Source of the DNA: Candidatus Aalborgicola danicus
GTDB taxonomy: Bacteria; Pseudomonadota; Gammaproteobacteria; Burkholderiales; Burkholderiaceae_C
Length of the DNA stretch: 41,791 bases
NCBI GenBank assembly: GCA_016703945.1
Contig: JADJBC010000026.1
Coordinates: 1 to 41,791 of the forward strand
Direction of reading: 5' to 3'
A model generated the notes under the pieces. It did not search any database. It saw nothing but the letters and a program-made list of their open reading frames with translations, and was not told the origin of the DNA. The position numbers and the translations under genes are program-made. How positions within the stretch are numbered: the first letter of the stretch is position 1; each line of letters begins with the position of its first letter. Shown one piece after another: positions 1 to 9,695 of the stretch.

Positions 1-1094
1 ATCGCTCAGTGGTGCTGCGCTACCTGGAACGCACAAGCGGCTACTCCAGCGCGCAGGTCAAACGGCTGGTCTGCCGTGTTCTGGATGGGGAAGTCCTGGA
101 GCTGCGCTACGTGGCCCCCGCCACGGCCTATGCCAAGCGCTTTACGGACCAGGACATCGCCCTGCTGGCCCAAACCGACCGCGCCTTTGACACCCTCTCG
201 GGGGCAGCTACGACCCATGTGTTGTGGCGCCAGTGGCATGTGTATGGGGACGCCCGCTTTGAGCGCCTGAGCGCCATCAGCGTCTCGCACCTGTACAACC
301 TGAGAAACAGCGCTCGCTACGAGCGTGAACGCGTGCACCGCAGCAAAACCACCTCATCGCCACGGTGTAGCGAGATCGGCCAGCGCCGCCCGCCAACACC
401 GCAAGGCCATGCCGGCCACATTCGCATCGACAGCGTGCACCAGGGCGATCTTGACGGCATCAAGGGGGTTTACCACATCAATGCAGTCGATATCGTCACC
501 CAGTGGCAGGTGGTGGTGTGCACTGAGTACATCAGCCACAGCTTTATGAGCACTGTCGTGGAGCTGCTGATCGAGCAGTTTCCCTTCAAGCTGCGCGGCA
601 TTCACGCCGACAACGGCGTGGAGTACATCAACGAGCGCATGTTGGAGCTGATGGAGAGCGCCCGCATCGAGCTGACCAAATCACGCCCACGGCGCAGCAC
701 CGACAACGCGCTGGTCGAGGGCAAGAATGGCGCGGTGGTGCGCAAGATGTTTGGCTTCAAACACATCGCGCGCAGCAAAGCGGGTCTGATCAACGACTTC
801 AACCGCGAGCACTTCAACCCGCTGAACAATTTGCATCGGCCCAGCCTGTTTGCAAGCCTGAAGGATGACCCCAAGAAGCCCGGTCGCACCCTCAAGCGCT
901 ACTACGCCCGGGATGCCCAAACTCCGCTGGAGAAGTTGGCCAGTTTGCCTGCACGCCTACGCCATCTCAAGGCGGGGGTCACGATCAAAGCGTTGCTGGC
1001 GCAGGCAAACAAACAAAGTGATCTGCAAGCCGCAAAGGCCCGCAATGCTGCCTGGGACGAGTTGGCTCCAAAGCTCTATGAGAAATGCGCCTGA
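1..1094 (+). CDS. DDE (rve-type) transposase, 5' end cut by the window edge
   Basis: The reading frame is open to the left edge, so the true start lies outside; the first possible internal start is the GTG at 9. The protein has an integrase-core catalytic domain. The first Asp is in IRIDSVHQG, the second in HADNG, and the Glu in LVEGKNG, with exactly 35 residues between the second Asp and the Glu (DD35E). The motif FIRIDSVHQGD-like followed by GIKGVYHINAVD is typical of a proteobacterial IS transposase group carrying the rve domain. The visible part runs to a TGA at 1092-1094 without a break, so it may be functional. No terminal inverted repeat of the element could be identified downstream. 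IS family assignment is uncertain. Confidence 0.85.
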   Translation, partial: RSVVLRYLERTSGYSSAQVKRLVCRVLDGEVLELRYVAPATAYAKRFTDQDIALLAQTDRAFDTLSGAATTHVLWRQWHVYGDARFERLSAISVSHLYNLRNSARYERERVHRSKTTSSPRCSEIGQRRPPTPQGHAGHIRIDSVHQGDLDGIKGVYHINAVDIVTQWQVVVCTEYISHSFMSTVVELLIEQFPFKLRGIHADNGVEYINERMLELMESARIELTKSRPRRSTDNALVEGKNGAVVRKMFGFKHIARSKAGLINDFNREHFNPLNNLHRPSLFASLKDDPKKPGRTLKRYYARDAQTPLEKLASLPARLRHLKAGVTIKALLAQANKQSDLQAAKARNAAWDELAPKLYEKCA

Positions 1095-1123
1095 AGGTGG
1101 TGTGGCAAGTCTGCCAAGGGGGG

Positions 1124-1139
1124 GCGGCGCAAGCGCCGC
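1124..1139. repeat. GC-rich inverted repeat downstream of the transposase
   Basis: Two 7-base arms, GCGGCGC and GCGCCGC, are separated by AA, 30 bases after the transposase stop. It could be a terminator stem (no T tract follows) or part of the element's 3' end. Function unknown. Confidence 0.4.
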
Positions 1140-1267
1140 GAACATCCGATTGAAAGATCAAAGAAGTCAGAAAGTCAGGCAGTTTCGGTGATCTCGTAAA
1201 CTGCCCATTCCTTAACCAATCGACTGGGCCTGAACGCAGCCGCTATGCCCGCTGTTCAGGATCAAAC

Positions 1268-2733
1268 CTAATTTGGAAAAGACTGAGGTCTGGGGGCTTC
1301 CTGCCGGTGCACCCATGCCAAAAAGCCGCACAAGGCCACGCCCGCCACAATCAACCCGGCCGTGCTCATGGCCCAGTAGCCTTGCGCACCCTGCAACTCT
1401 GCCGGTGCCCATGCACTGGTGGTGACCCAGTAGCCGCCCAGCAACCCGACGCCCCACAAGGAGGCCACATAGATCACCAGCGGTATCAGTGTGACGCGAT
1501 GTGAACGCAGTACAAAATTGGCCAGGGTCTGGGCGGCGTCGGCGACATGGAACCACCAAACCCACACCAGCAGCGGCATGGCGGCGATGATGGTGGGGTT
1601 GTTGGTGTAGAACATGCAGAATCGGCTCTCACGCGCCAGATAGACCAGGGCACCTAGCACGGCGGCAAAGCCCACCCCGATCTCAACGCCATGCCAGCCC
1701 AGGCGGCGCGCGCTCCAGCAAGTCGTTTGCTCCCACCCGCTGGGCCACCAACGTGGCGGTGCCGTTGGCCAGCGCCAATGGCAGCATGAACATCATGGAC
1801 ACCAGGTTGGCAGCCAGTTGGTGCCCGGCCCACCGCTCGCCACTTTGGCGCGAGATCAAAAGGCCATGGAGCTGAAACCGGTTACTTCGATCATGATGGC
1901 GGCCCCCATCGGTACCCCCAGGCGCAATTGCGCCAGGATGGCGGTGCGGTTGGGCCGGCTCAAGCCTTTGGTGTGTAAACCGAACTGGGCATAAAACGGG
2001 TCACGGCGCACCACCGCCCAGGCGATCAGGGCCTGGCTCCACATGACGATTGCGGTCCCGATGCCGCAGCCGACCACCCCCATGGGGGCAACTCGCCAGG
2101 GCTCCATGCCGCCCGGCAGTGGCAGTGTCCAGCCGTAGATGAACAAGGCGCTCAGCGGAATCTTCAGCATCAGGCCGGTGATTTGAATGGCCATGACGGC
2201 TTTGGGCCGCGATACGGCCGTGTTGAAGCCACGGTACACCGTGAACAACATGGCGGCCGGCAATGAAAACGCCAGTGCGCTCAGGTAACCCCGCACCTTG
2301 TCGGCAACGTCGGGGCCGGTCTTGGCCAGCGCCAGAAATGGGCCAGGCAGCAACAGCAAAGTGCTGCCCAACACTGCCAGCCCCAGCGCCAACCAGATCG
2401 CCTGGTGCACCTGCTGGCCGGCGGCGTGCAATTTGCCCGCGCCAAACAACTGCCCGGCCATCGGACTAATGGCCAGGACCATGCCCATAAGCCAATAAAA
2501 AATAGTGATGTACACCGCCATGCCGATTGAAAGCGCTGCCAGGTCGGTGGCTGAAAACGAGCGACAAGAATCGTGTCAACGGTGCTGAAGCCCAGCACGG
2601 CCAGCTGTCCAATCGGGACTGCCACGCCATAGGCAGGATGCGGTTGAAGCTGTCGCGCAGCGAGGCCAGGTAGCTGGCGTGGGCTGGCAAGGAAGCAGTG
2701 GGTGAGGGGCGTCGTTGGTTCGATCATCGACAT
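1268..2733 (-). pseudogene. MATE family efflux transporter, multiply frameshifted
   Basis: Segments of one multidrug/toxin extrusion (MATE) transporter are spread over all three minus frames. An N-terminal piece near 2733-2560 reads PIGQLAVLGFSTVDTILVARF. A long middle piece (2521-1856) contains the MAVYITIFYWLMGM and SPMAGQLFGAGK helices. A piece near 1853-1720 reads SGERWAGHQLAANLV. A C-terminal piece (1675-1268) ends in a polar tail. At least four frame changes are needed. The one near 1858 would be repaired by adding one T to a TTTT run, while the one near 1702 needs two bases. MATE proteins normally have 12 membrane helices and about 450 residues, which matches the summed length. It is either a real pseudogene or a gene damaged by sequencing indels. 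Confidence 0.8.
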
Positions 2734-2854
2734 GCCAGTATGCTTATCAGTGCAGACACTTGGCGCTTGACGACTGCGCAATGCAACTGGCTGCCGGAGT
2801 TGCCGTTATAGTCTTTGGCTCCTTCTTTCGGTTTTATGCTTTCAGGAGCTCTGA

Positions 2855-3383
2855 ATGGCCAAGAAATTATTGCTGGGATGTGTGGCGCTGGTCGCCTTCT
2901 TGCTGATATTTGCGACGACCCGGCCGGACAACTTTCGGGTGGAGCGCAGCATTGTGATCAAGGCCGATCCTGCCCGTATTTATGCGCTGTTAAACGACTT
3001 TTCATAATTTTGGCTCTTGGTCCCCGTGGCAAAAGCTCGATCCGGGAATGAAAGTCAGTTATGCAGGTGCAACCAACGGCAAAGGCGCCATCTATACCTG
3101 GGACGGCAATGATGACGTCGGTTCCGGACGTATGGAAATACTGCAGACGGAGCCGCATAGCCGCGTGCTGGTCAAACTGGACTTCCTCAAGCCTTTTGAG
3201 GGCCACAACACATCCGAATATACTTTGGCAAGTGCCTCCGGCAACACAACTGTCACCTGGGCGATGTACGGGCCAAGCCCTTACGTGTCCAAACTCATGG
3301 GTATTTTTGTCAGCATGGACAGCATGATTGGCAAGGACTTTGAGCGAGGTCTGGCCAACCTCAAAGCGGTATCCGAACAATAG
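2855..3383 (+). pseudogene. SRPBCC family (polyketide cyclase/START-like) protein with one frameshift
   Basis: The start ATG at 2855 follows an AGGAG ribosome site at 2844-2848. The first 50 residues hold an N-terminal membrane anchor or signal (KKLLLGCVALVAFLLIF) and the opening SRPBCC strand (VERSIVIKADPARIYALLNDF). A TAA then interrupts. If one T is removed from the TTTT run near 3000, the frame continues as HNFGSWSPWQKLDPG and runs to the TAG at 3381-3383. The product would be about 175 residues, the usual length for these ligand-binding helix-grip proteins. The ligand is unknown. The damage is a one-base homopolymer indel, so a sequencing error is as likely as a real mutation. Confidence 0.8.
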
Positions 3384-3438
3384 CCCCCAGCTGGGCGCAA
3401 CAGTTTCCATTTTCCTAGTCCCTCTACGCGAGACCACG

Positions 3439-4542
3439 ATGCAACAACCCACGGTTAAACCCCAGAACCCCAATTTTTCGTCAGGCCCGTGCGCCAAACG
3501 CCCCGGCTACAACGTCGCGGCGCTACAACTCGACACCCTGGGGCGGTCACACCGGTCCGCGCTGGGCAAGAAGGCCTTGGGTCTGGCGTGTTCCGAAACA
3601 GCCCGCATCTTGGGCCTGCCCGAAGGGTACCGGGTGGCCGTCGTCCCGGCGTCCGACACCGGTGCGGTTGAAATGGCCATGTGGTCCCTGTTGGGGCCAC
3701 GCGGCGTGGACGTGTTGGCCTGGGAGTCGTTCGGATCCGGCTGGGTCACCGATATCGTCAAGCAGCTCAAGCTGCCCAACGTCAACAAGATCGAGGCCGG
3801 CTACGGCGACATCGCCGACCTCACACGTGTGAACTTTGACAACGACGTGGTGTTCACCTGGAACGGCACCACCTCGGGCGTCAAGGTGCCCAACGGCAAC
3901 TGGATACCGGCTGACCGCGCCGGTTTGACCATTTGTGACGCCACCTCGGCGGTGTTTGCGATGGAGTTGCCATGGGACAAGCTCGATGTGGTGACCTACT
4001 CCTGGCAGAAGGTGCTGGGTGGCGAGGGTGGCCACGGTATGTTGATCCTGAGCCCGCGTGCGGTGGCGCGGCTGGAGAGCTACAGCCCGCCCTGGCCCAT
4101 GCCCAAGATCTTTCGCATGACCTCGGGCGGCAAGCTGACGGAAGGCCTGTTCAAGGGCGAGACCATCAATACCCCGTCCATGTTGTGTGTGTCTGATTAC
4201 CTGGACGCCCTGGCCTGGGTGGAGCGCCTGGGCGGCGTGCCCGCCACCATGGCGCGCAGCGAAGCCAACTTGAAAATCATGGCCGACTTTGTGGCCGCCA
4301 ACGACTGGATCGCCTTCCTGGCCAAGGACCCCGCTACACGCTCCAATACCAGCGTCTGCCTGACACTTACCGTCAGCGAGGAGCAAGTCAAGAAGATGGT
4401 CAAGCTGCTGGAAGCCCAGGGCGTGGCCTACGACATCGGTGCCTACAAGGATGCGCCAGCCGGCATTCGCATCTGGTGCGGCGCCACGGTTGAAGCGGCC
4501 GCCTGGCTGAGCTGGGCCCACGCCGAAGTCACTGCCAGCTGA
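3439..4542 (+). CDS. serC: Phosphoserine aminotransferase
   Basis: This PLP enzyme of 367 residues converts 3-phosphohydroxypyruvate and glutamate to phosphoserine and 2-oxoglutarate in serine biosynthesis. The start at 3439 gives the family N-terminus NPNFSSGPCAKRPGY; the frame is open further upstream, but that part is not family-like. The PLP-binding lysine is expected at K191 in SWQKVLGGEGGHG. The phosphate- and substrate-loop motif RSHRSALGKK is present near residue 37. The sequence resembles the longer alphaproteobacterial/archaeal SerC type (SerC_2) rather than the E. coli type. The next gene, serA, starts 54 bases downstream, so the pair supplies two consecutive steps of serine synthesis. 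A GGCC-TTTC-GGCC hairpin lies between them. Confidence 0.93.
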   Translation: MQQPTVKPQNPNFSSGPCAKRPGYNVAALQLDTLGRSHRSALGKKALGLACSETARILGLPEGYRVAVVPASDTGAVEMAMWSLLGPRGVDVLAWESFGSGWVTDIVKQLKLPNVNKIEAGYGDIADLTRVNFDNDVVFTWNGTTSGVKVPNGNWIPADRAGLTICDATSAVFAMELPWDKLDVVTYSWQKVLGGEGGHGMLILSPRAVARLESYSPPWPMPKIFRMTSGGKLTEGLFKGETINTPSMLCVSDYLDALAWVERLGGVPATMARSEANLKIMADFVAANDWIAFLAKDPATRSNTSVCLTLTVSEEQVKKMVKLLEAQGVAYDIGAYKDAPAGIRIWCGATVEAAAWLSWAHAEVTAS

Positions 4543-4596
4543 TCGGTCGGGCCTTTCGGCCTGGCGTCTAAACCAATCATTCCGGAGAGCGCGCCC

Positions 4597-5781
4597 ATGT
4601 TCAAGGTTCGTACCTACAACCAGATTTCCGTTCGCGGCCTGGAGCGGTTCCCCGCCCGCACTGAGGTCGGCAGCGATATCGGCCACCCCGATGCGTTTTG
4701 CCGCGCAGCCAGAAACTGCAAGGCATGGAGGTGCCCGACACGCTCTTGGCGGTTGCGCGGGCCGGTGCGCGGCGTCAACAACGTACCCATTGCCGACTAC
4801 AGCAAACGCAGCATTGCGGTGTTCACACACCTAGCGCCAATGCCAACGCGGTCAAGGAGCTGGTCCATGGCCGGCATGTTGCTGGCCACCCGCGGCATCC
4901 TGCCGGGGCTGGCCTACGTGCAGACGCTGACCCATATGAACGATGCGGCCGAGATGTCGGCCTTGCTGGAGAAAGAGAAAGCCCGTTTTGCTGGCGGAGA
5001 ACCCAAGGGCAAGACGCTGGGCATTGTGGGCCTCGGGGCGATAGGCTCCATGGTTGCCGACATGGCGCTGGCTATGGGCATGAAGGTCGTGGGGTTCGAT
5101 CCCGCACTGTCGATTGACGCCGCCTGGCGCCTGTCCAATGCCGTGACGCGCATGGAAAATTTGCAGGCCCTGATGGCGCGCTCCGACTACGTGTCGCTGC
5201 ACGTTCCGGCTATGGATGCCACCCGCCACCTGATCAACGAAGACGCGCTGGCCTCGGCCAAAAAAGGCGCGGTGTTGCTGAACTTCGCCCGCGAAACCAT
5301 TGTGGACCCGGCGGCCGTGCTGCGCAGCCTGGACCTGGGTCGTCTCAGCCGTTATGTCTGCGATTTTCCGGAACCGGCCCTGCTGGCGCGTCCGGATGTG
5401 ATTGCCATGCCCCACATCGGGGCCAGCACCGAAGAGTCCGAAGAAAACTGCGCCGTCATGGCGGCCAACCAGCTGATGGATTTTCTGGAGAACGGCAACA
5501 TCACCAATTCGGTGAATTTTCCTGCCGTGGCCATGACCCGCACACCGGGTACCTGGCGCATCACCTTTGCCAATGACAATGTGTCCGGCGTTCTGGGCAA
5601 TGTGTTGTCGGTGTTGGCAGGGCACCAGGTCAACGTGGTGGACATGATGAACAAAAGCCGCGCCGAGCTGGCGTTCAACATCATCGATGTGGAGCAGCAG
5701 CCCAGCGCGGCCGTGGTAGCGGCCATTGCGGCCACCGGCCATGTGGTCCGGGTTAGGGTGATTGGTTCCGGGATGCTATAA
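4597..5781 (+). CDS. serA: D-3-phosphoglycerate dehydrogenase, N-terminal third scrambled by compensating indels
   Basis: This NAD-dependent enzyme oxidises 3-phosphoglycerate to 3-phosphohydroxypyruvate, the step before SerC. From about residue 90 it is canonical: nucleotide-binding GLGAIGS near residue 148, substrate motif NFARE near residue 230, catalytic MPHIGASTEESEEN near 270, and a C-terminal ACT-like regulatory segment (NVVDMMNKSRAELAFNIIDVE). Between 4690 and 4865 the protein alternates between two frames. The expected SQKLQGMEVPDTLLAVARAGA is in another frame, GVNNVPIADYSKR returns to this one, TPSANANAVKELV is again in the other, and MAGMLLATRG returns. The frame stays open overall, so an annotation tool would accept it, but residues about 33-57 and 77-89 are probably not the true protein. 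The stop codon lies inside repeat copy 1. Confidence 0.88.
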   Translation: MFKVRTYNQISVRGLERFPARTEVGSDIGHPDAFCRAARNCKAWRCPTRSWRLRGPVRGVNNVPIADYSKRSIAVFTHLAPMPTRSRSWSMAGMLLATRGILPGLAYVQTLTHMNDAAEMSALLEKEKARFAGGEPKGKTLGIVGLGAIGSMVADMALAMGMKVVGFDPALSIDAAWRLSNAVTRMENLQALMARSDYVSLHVPAMDATRHLINEDALASAKKGAVLLNFARETIVDPAAVLRSLDLGRLSRYVCDFPEPALLARPDVIAMPHIGASTEESEENCAVMAANQLMDFLENGNITNSVNFPAVAMTRTPGTWRITFANDNVSGVLGNVLSVLAGHQVNVVDMMNKSRAELAFNIIDVEQQPSAAVVAAIAATGHVVRVRVIGSGML

Positions 5782-5830
5782 AAAAAGTAGCTTCCTACGC
5801 AATATTTACGAGGACCGGAGGCTAATTCGT
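5776..5830 (+). repeat. Interspersed intergenic repeat, copy 1
   Basis: It carries GTAGCTTCCTACGCAATAT, then TTACGAGGACCGGAGGCTA. It starts within the last codons of serA, so the serA stop is inside the repeat. It aligns with six other copies in this window (shared core: TAGC, ACGCA, CGAGGGCTAGAG). Confidence 0.75.
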
Positions 5831-6001
5831 TCAGTAAACTTTTTATCTCTATCGCACTGTTTGATCAAGTCCGCGCAATTTTCTTTATCACAAGCACTGA
5901 GTCTTGAAATCGTCGACCGGTTGAAAAAGGGCAACAACAGGGAGTTTTCAAAATCGAACGTTTGACACGTTCATATTTCAAGATGCTTCCGTTATGCCAG
6001 G

Positions 6002-6385
6002 TTAAATTCCAAAGGATGTTTTTATAGACGCTGCAAATGGTGTAACGATTGCTCCTGCCCCATCAAAATACACTGCGATGCCTGGGGATAGCGAAACCGG
6101 ATACAAAGTTCACCAATATTGGACGTAACTAGAACCGCGCAAAGTTAGTGAGACATCGTTGCGGCATCCAATGGCTGCAGTGACTTGGTCGAAGGTCTTT
6201 CCAGCCTGAATCGCATTGAAGGACGCCGCGTTGATATTTCGGGAAGTACAAGTTACGGGTACAGCGGGGAACTTCCGGCTACGCTCACCATGCCACCAAT
6301 CGTCAACACCACGTTTGTGTAGGTGGTATCTCCCAACGTAAGCGAATCACTTGACAATTGATTTTTGGCGGCGTCGTTAGAATGA
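6002..6385 (-). pseudogene. Decayed gene, probably the C-terminal part of a secreted or lipoprotein-like protein
   Basis: Read on the minus strand from about 6385, a coherent protein appears: DSLTLGDTTYTNVVLTIGG, then after a one-base frame change near 6260, AVPVTCTSRNINAASFNAIQ and AGKTFDQVTAAIGCRND. An in-frame TGA near 6125, where a Trp codon would fit (VQYW-stop-TLYP), is followed by SPGIAVYFDGAGAIVTPFAA and a TAA at 6002-6004. The pattern of a short repeat ending in an Ile-Gly-Cys followed by a YxxYxW-like strand resembles the small SmpA/BLIP-like fold seen in envelope proteins; that family link is tentative. There is no start codon or signal peptide, because the 5' side runs into repeat copy 2. 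The local base composition is clearly AT-richer than the flanks, suggesting acquired DNA. Confidence 0.45.
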
Positions 6386-6386
6386 T

Positions 6387-6443
6387 CTATCAAAACGATA
6401 GCATTTCACGCAATCTATTCGGGGGCTGGAGCCGGATTTTGCT
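6387..6443 (+). repeat. Interspersed intergenic repeat, copy 2
   Basis: It carries CTATCAAAACGATAGC, then TTCACGCAATCTATTC and GGGGGCTGGAGCC. It lies in the same orientation as copy 1, and the two copies bracket the decayed AT-rich gene. It is closest to the copy at 13721. Confidence 0.7.
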
Positions 6444-6536
6444 TAGGTGGCTGTCAGGAGCGCTCAGCGCCTCTTTCACAGCATTTTTGGTCGTGAAACC
6501 CATGGCGGTCCACGCCTGAGAATACAAGCCGTGACC

Positions 6537-7151
6537 TCAGGTCTTCTTGCTGGCTGATTTTTTCAACTTGGCCGACCTCGGCTTGATTGCAGGTTCTTCT
6601 TGTGTCACAAACCCGATGGAGCGCTTGGGTGGTGGTGGCGGTGTAGCCAGTAACTGTGCCATCGAGTCCACTAAATCGGCGATATTGCGCTCATGCACCG
6701 ACACCTTGCGCTCCAGGTTATGCACCTTTCCGGCCAGTTCCCGATTGCTGGAAAGCATGCCGCGCAGTTCTACGAAGGCCTGCACGACATAGACGCTCAA
6801 CTCGGTGGCGCGCTGGCTGTTCAGCACCATCGACGCCATGATGGCACCGTGTTCAGTGAACGCCAGCGGTGCATAACGCCGCCCACCGTGGCCGCCCTTC
6901 AAACTTGAGGTTGCAATTTGCAACCTCAAGTCGGCGAACTCTTGCGCTTCGAGCTGAAACATAAAACCGGGTGGAAATCGCGCCAAATTTCGATTGACTT
7001 GCTGGTTAAAACGTTTGGTGGTTTCGCCATAGAAAGCTGCCAGATCAGCATCGAGCACTACCCGCTGGCCCCGAATCAAATGGATACGCTGCGCGATTTC
7101 GCCTATGGTCAGCGGTGTTGGGGGGGTGTCGGGCGTGGCTTGGGCATTCAT
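6537..7151 (-). CDS. ORF6N (KilA-N-related) domain protein
   Basis: This 204-residue protein has an ORF6N DNA-binding domain at roughly residues 18-110, with the typical IRGQRVVLDADLAAFYGE, RFNQQVNRN, RFP-FMFQL and AFTEHGAIMAS motifs. A coiled coil follows (ELAGKVHNLERKVSVHER, about residues 135-160), then a Lys-rich tail containing a run of five prolines. ORF6N proteins are common in prophages and mobile regions; their role is not settled, and they are thought to bind DNA or regulate phage genes. The start ATG at 7151 gives the usual short N-terminal leader. No other phage genes are adjacent, so it appears to be a stand-alone accessory gene next to the AT-rich decayed patch. Confidence 0.85.
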   Translation of the reverse strand: MNAQATPDTPPTPLTIGEIAQRIHLIRGQRVVLDADLAAFYGETTKRFNQQVNRNLARFPPGFMFQLEAQEFADLRLQIATSSLKGGHGGRRYAPLAFTEHGAIMASMVLNSQRATELSVYVVQAFVELRGMLSSNRELAGKVHNLERKVSVHERNIADLVDSMAQLLATPPPPPKRSIGFVTQEEPAIKPRSAKLKKSASKKT

Positions 7152-7250
7152 GGCTCGTACTTTACGGCCTGCTTCTGCTTGTGCAGTAAAAAAATACAAT
7201 TGCAGCCGCAGCTCAGCCCTCAATCGCCTTGTCTGCAATCCGGGAAACAC

Positions 7251-7307
7251 TATCACTTCGATAGCGCCTCATGCATATTCCACGAGGGCTGAAGCCTGAT
7301 TTGGCTC
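7251..7307 (+). repeat. Interspersed intergenic repeat, copy 3
   Basis: It carries TTCGATAGCGCCTCATGCAT, then ATTCCACGAGGGCTGAAGCC. It sits 100 bases upstream of the ORF6N gene start, between that gene and the 3' end of the S41 protease. The core is nearly identical to copy 6 on the opposite strand at 25268. Confidence 0.75.
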
Positions 7308-7379
7308 ACAAAAACTGGAGCGGGAGCACTTTTGACTGAGGCACGGCCACCCGTTTCAGGTATGCCCCTTTGGTAGCAA

Positions 7380-9503
7380 CTACTGTGCATTCAATAACTG
7401 GGCCTGCTTGGCGCGCGCCGCCAGGTTGACGCCGGGCTTGAGCAGTGCCACGCTGTCGCCCAGGATGTGAGCGGCTTCGATCAGCAGCACATCTTTGTCA
7501 TTCTTGCGGGCCTTTTCCGCTGCCAGTTCGACGCTGAGATCGCGCTCCCCGGCTTGCAGGCCGTCATCTTTCGCGACATCGTTCTTGATGTTATCGTCAC
7601 CATTCTTGGCCTTTGTGCCGGCCTTGCGCGCGGCCAACTTGGTGTCTTGCGCCCGTTTTTCCTTTCGCCGCTCAGCCTCGTTGAGCGAAAGCTCGTTGCG
7701 CTTACGCTTGAGGTTGAATTCGGCGATGTCCTCTTGCAGGTACTGGAAGTCTTTCTCATTCTTCACGCGCAGCTTGTGCTGCCGACCAGGATCGGCAGCA
7801 GGTCTTGCAAGGTGCCGTTGGGTGAAAACTTGGCGGCTGGGATCTGGACCCAGGGCAGGGCGTTGTCGTAGCTGGACTCGCCATGTTCGCCGGTCTCCAT
7901 CACGGTGGGGAACGTGACGTCGGGTGTGACACCGCGCAGTTGGGTGGTACCACCGTTGATGCGGAAAAACTGGGCAATGGTCAGCTTGATCTCGCCCAAT
8001 TGCGGTTTCTCTGACTTGGCGATACGGTCCAGGTTGATCATGGTCTGCACCGTGCCTTTGCCAAAGCTGGGCTCACCCAGGACCAGGCCACGGCCGTAGT
8101 CCTGAATCGCGGCGGCAAAAATTTCGGACGCCGACGCGGAATTGCGGTTGATCAACACCGCCAGTGGTCCCTCCCACGCCGGTTGCGACTGGGGCGATGA
8201 TTCGACACGGATCTGACCCTTGGCATCGCGCACCTGCACGACCGGGCCTTTGCCAGTAAAGAAGCCGGTGAGTTCAATGGCTTCCGACAAGGAGCCACCG
8301 CCGTTGTTGCGTAGGTCCATCAAAATGCCATCGACCTTTTTGTCTTTCAGCTCCTTAATCAGAACCGCCACATCGCGCGACGTACTCTTGTAACCCGAGA
8401 TGCCTTTTTGCTTGGCAGCAAAATCTTCGTAGAACGAAGGCAGCGTGATCACACCGATTTTGCGGATGAGCGCGCCGTCGGTAATGGTTTGCACCATGAC
8501 TTGGCGGACTGGTCTTGCAGGCTGATGGGTTTGCGCACCAGGGACACCACTTTGTGTTTGCCGTCCGGACCGGCGTCAGCGGGTAACACTTCGAGCCGCA
8601 CCACCGTGTCGGCAGCGCCACGGATCAGGGTGACCGAATCGTCCAGGCGAGCGCCCATGATGTCGGTCATGGTGCCGGCGTCACCTGGGCCACGCCGACA
8701 ATGCGGTCACCTACTTTCAGCTGGCCCGACAGGGCAGCCGGTCCACCGGCCATCAGCTCCCGAATGGTGGTGTATTCGTCCACTTCGACCAGTACCGCAC
8801 CAATGCCCACCAGAGACAGCCGCATGGAGATGTCGAAATTGGCCGCCGTGCGCGGCGCCATGTAGTTGGTGTGCGGCTCAATGGCCATGGTGTAGGCGTT
8901 CATGTAGGTGTTGAACGCGTCTTCGTTGTTGAGGCGCGCGATGCGCTTGAGGCTGCTGTCATAACGTTTGCCCAGTACCTCCACAATGCTCTTGTCATCT
9001 TTACCCGCCAGCTTGAGGCGCAGCCAGTCGTTCTTGACGCGTTTGCGCCACAGGTCCAACACGTCGGCCTCGGTCTTGGACCAGCCTTGCTTGTTGCGCA
9101 CAAACTGGTAACTCTCCGCGCTGTCAAATGTGAAGCCACCTTTGAGTAAATTGCGCGCAAAAGCCAATCGTTCCACGGCTCGCTTGACGTACAGGTTGAA
9201 AATTTCGAAAGGCCGACCAAGTTCCCCGTTCAACATGTCGGTTCCGAGCTTGCTACGTGCGGGTGCCAGTTCGTCAATGTCGGCCTGGATGAAGAACAAC
9301 TTCTCGGGATCGAGGGCTTTCAAATACTGGTCAAAAATCTTGCCCGACAAGGCTTCATCCACGGGCGTTGGTTTGTAGTGGTAACGCGACAGCAAATCGG
9401 CCGCCATGGAAGCCGCCTTGGCGGCCTGCGCGTCCGGAACGATGGGCGCGCTATGTGCTGCGGTGATACAAGCAAACAGCAGTCCGAGTAGTTTCAATTT
9501 CAT
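7380..9503 (-). pseudogene. prc: Tail-specific (carboxy-terminal processing) protease, S41A family, three frameshifts
   Basis: A periplasmic serine protease that degrades or trims proteins from the C-terminus. The start at 9503 encodes a signal peptide (KLKLLGLLFACITAAHSA). The N-terminal domain (KALDPEKLFFIQADIDE) and a PDZ segment around 8760-8540 follow. The catalytic Ser/Lys region reads NRNSASASEIFAAAIQDYGR and GEPSFGKGTVQ at about 8150-8045, and the C-terminal domain is Lys/Glu-rich. Total length of about 707 residues matches Prc. The frame changes near 8670 (a GG run short by one G), near 8497 (an AA run short by one A) and near 7777 (a GG run short by one G). All three are one-base homopolymer losses, which is more typical of sequencing error than decay; the gene may be intact in the organism. 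Confidence 0.85.
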
Positions 9504-9695
9504 CCGGTTTCCGTTTCAATTGACGGGAGTTAAGAGGCCATGGATCGCCACGTTCCAGCGACCAAGCCCAGCATAGGAGACACCGAGAGCCCTAAAAGTT
9601 CCAAGACAGCAACACCCCACCGCATGGGGCTAATTTTGCCAGCTTCAGCATAAAATTTGCTGCATAAAACAACATCACCCAGGGAGAAGCTCTAT

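Noticed and set aside
3547..4830. 427-codon open frame on the minus strand
   Set aside because: Antisense to serC and the start of serA; composition is shadow-like.
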